NCBI GenBank assembly: GCA_023053575.1
Contig: JAKZAP010000089.1
Location: 124,001 to 188,000 of the forward strand
Length of the DNA: 64,000 nucleotides
DNA from: Branchinecta lynchi
Taxonomy: Eukaryota; Arthropoda; Branchiopoda; Anostraca; Branchinectidae
Direction of reading: 5' to 3'
Every line of letters starts with the position of its first letter. The first letter of the stretch is position 1. The translations under genes and the position numbers were made by a program. Positions 63,001-64,000 of this stretch are shown piece by piece. The notes under the pieces were generated by a model. That model saw only the letters and a program-made list of their open reading frames with translations, made no database searches and was not told the origin of the DNA.

Positions 63001-63990
63001 TTCCCGCAAGGTTGGTTTTCCCACAAGGTTTGTTTTCCCACTGTGTTGGTTTTCCCAAAAGGTTCGCTTTCCCACAAGGTTTGTTTTCCCACAAGGTTTG
63101 TTTTCCCACAAGGTTTGTTTTCCCACAAGGTTGGTTTTCCCGAAAAGTTTGTTTCCCCACAAGGTTGGTTTTCCCACAAGGTTTGTTTTCCCGCAGGGTT
63201 TGTTTTCCCACAAGGTTAGTTTTCCCGCAAGGTTTGTTTCCCCACAAGGTTTGTTTTCCCACAAGGATTGTTTTCCCACTAGGTTTGTTTCCCCACAAGG
63301 TTTGTTTTCCCACAAGGTTTGTTTTCCCCCAAGGTTGGTTTTCCCGCAAGGTTGGTTTTCCCACAAGGTTTGTTTTCCCACTGTGTTGGTTTTCCCAAAA
63401 GGTTCGCTTTCCCACAAGGTTGGTTTTCCCACAAGGTTGGTTTTCCCGCAGGGTTGCTTTCCCCATAAGGTTTGTTTCCCCACAAGGTTTGTTTTCCCAC
63501 AAGGTTTGTTTTCCCCCAAGGTTGGTTTTCCCGCAAGGTTGGTTTTCCCACAAGGTTTGTTTTCCCACTGTGTTGGTTTTCCCAAAAGGTTCGCTTTCCC
63601 ACAAGGTTTGTTTTCCCACAAGGTTGGTTTTCCCGAAAGGTTTGTTTCCCCACAAGGTTGGTTTTCCCACAAGGTTTGTTTTCCCGCAGGGTTTGTTTTC
63701 CCACAAGGTTAGTTTTCCCGCAAGGTTTGTTTCCCCACAAGGTTTGTTTTCCCACAAGGATTGTTTTCCCACTAGGTTTTTTTCCCCACAAGGTTTGTTT
63801 TCCCCCAAGTTTGGTTTTCCCGCAAGGTTGGTTTTCCCACAAGGTTTGTTTTCCCACTGTGTTGGTTTTCCCAAAAGGTTCGCTTTCCCACAAGGTTTGT
63901 TTTCCCACAAGGTTTGTTTTCCCACAAGGTTTGTTTTACCACAAGGTTGGTTTTCCCGAAAGGTTTGTTTCCCCACAAGGTTTCTTTCCC
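62860..63990 (+). repeat. 816-bp (48-unit) tandem pair at right edge
   Basis: About 62860-63115 recurs at about 63676-63930 at an offset of exactly 48 units. Shared rare markers are the TAGGTTTTTTTCCCC unit and the CCCCCAAGTTTGG unit (near 62985 and 63801). The pattern runs to the window edge and probably continues beyond it. Confidence 0.8.
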
Positions 63991-64000
63991 CATAAGGTTG

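Larger units (their letters stand above)
1..64000 (+). repeat. 17-bp satellite array, whole window
   Basis: The unit GGTTTGTTTTCCCACAA (reverse complement TTGTGGGAAAACAAACC) repeats head-to-tail across the window, roughly 3,750 units, always in the same orientation. The unit is about 41% GC with strong T over A bias on the + strand (7 T, 3 A). Variable positions within the unit are mainly 2 (G/C), 3 (T/A), 5 (T/G/A/C), 6 (G/C), 10 (T/C), 12 (C/T/A), 14 (A/G), 15 (C/T/A), 16 and 17, while the TTT and CC core around positions 7-11 and 13 is mostly constant. No unique DNA, gene, tRNA, rRNA or mobile element interrupts it. Both ends are inside the array. Such arrays are typical of eukaryotic heterochromatin. 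I do not recognise the family, and the centromeric or subtelomeric position cannot be told from sequence alone. Confidence 0.97.

Noticed and set aside
1..64000. CRISPR array
   Set aside because: There are no unique spacers between repeats: the 17-bp units abut directly. Repeat length is too short and no cas-like gene is present.
1..64000. Telomeric repeat
   Set aside because: The unit has G and C runs on both strands and is not of the TTAGGG, TTTAGGG or TTAGG type or any terminal repeat I know. Its higher-order block structure and variant diversity also differ from telomerase-made DNA.
1..64000. G-quadruplex or i-motif array
   Set aside because: The - strand has one GGG per 17 bases, leaving loops of about 14 bases; the + strand has only GG. 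Neither satisfies usual quadruplex rules.
1..64000. Inverted repeats, hairpins or head-to-head junctions
   Set aside because: All units read in the same orientation; I saw no block of the reverse complement (TTGTGGGAAAAC) on the + strand, and the unit itself has no useful self-complementarity.
1..64000. Unit as a true CENP-B box because both are 17 bp long
   Set aside because: The consensus lacks the TTCG and CGGG elements altogether; equal length is a coincidence. Only the rare junction at 19141 and its copies shows partial similarity.
1..64000. Repeat-rich protein gene (for example a silk, adhesin or antigen exon)
   Set aside because: A coding minisatellite is expected to have a unit length divisible by 3 or strong frame conservation. 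Here the unit is 17 bp, with 9, 13, 16, 18 and 23-bp units freely tolerated and in-frame stops in all frames every few hundred bases or so.

Overview
The whole 64 kb window is one uninterrupted tandem array of a 17-bp satellite unit, GGTTTGTTTTCCCACAA, read head-to-tail on the + strand from the first base to the last. I see no unique sequence, no gene, no RNA gene, no transposon and no inverted segment. The array enters and leaves the window, so its true length is unknown. A pure short-unit array of this size points to eukaryotic heterochromatin (centromeric, pericentromeric or subtelomeric satellite DNA). I do not recognise the family and cannot name the host.

The consensus unit contains no TAA, TAG or TGA on either strand, and 17 is not a multiple of 3, so all six frames stay open for hundreds of codons. 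The three + frames all read the same cyclic peptide (FPQGLFSHKVCFPTRFV) and the three - frames all read GKQTLWENKPCGKTNLV. The apparent ORFs start at TTG or GTG rather than ATG. They are artefacts and none is annotated as a gene.

The structure lies in the order of unit variants. Perhaps a dozen recurrent 17-bp variants, plus rarer 9, 13, 16, 18 and 23-bp units, are arranged in long non-random strings that recur as higher-order repeats at several nested scales. Region by region: 1-7.8 kb is two copies of a ~4.0-kb block, each holding a ~991-bp tandem pair. 7.0-9.3 kb is a 1,258-bp tandem pair. 9.3-12.7 kb has 0.96 and 1.44-1.45-kb periods. 14.9-18.3 kb is related to 24.5-27.9 kb. 17.3-22.6 kb is a 2,660-bp tandem pair. 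21.5-34.7 kb is a 6,803-bp tandem pair that is almost identical, with a partial third round to ~38.6 kb. 38.6-45 kb has 0.85, 1.26 and 3.84-kb periods. 45.9-54.6 kb is repeated as 55.9-63.0 kb, with indels. 62.9-63.9 kb holds an 816-bp pair.

The pattern fits repeated unequal exchange or replication-based amplification acting on multi-unit blocks. Many variant positions look like CpG sites in different stages of decay to TpG/CpA. Any function (centromere, chromatin, transcription) is inference only; nothing in the sequence proves one.
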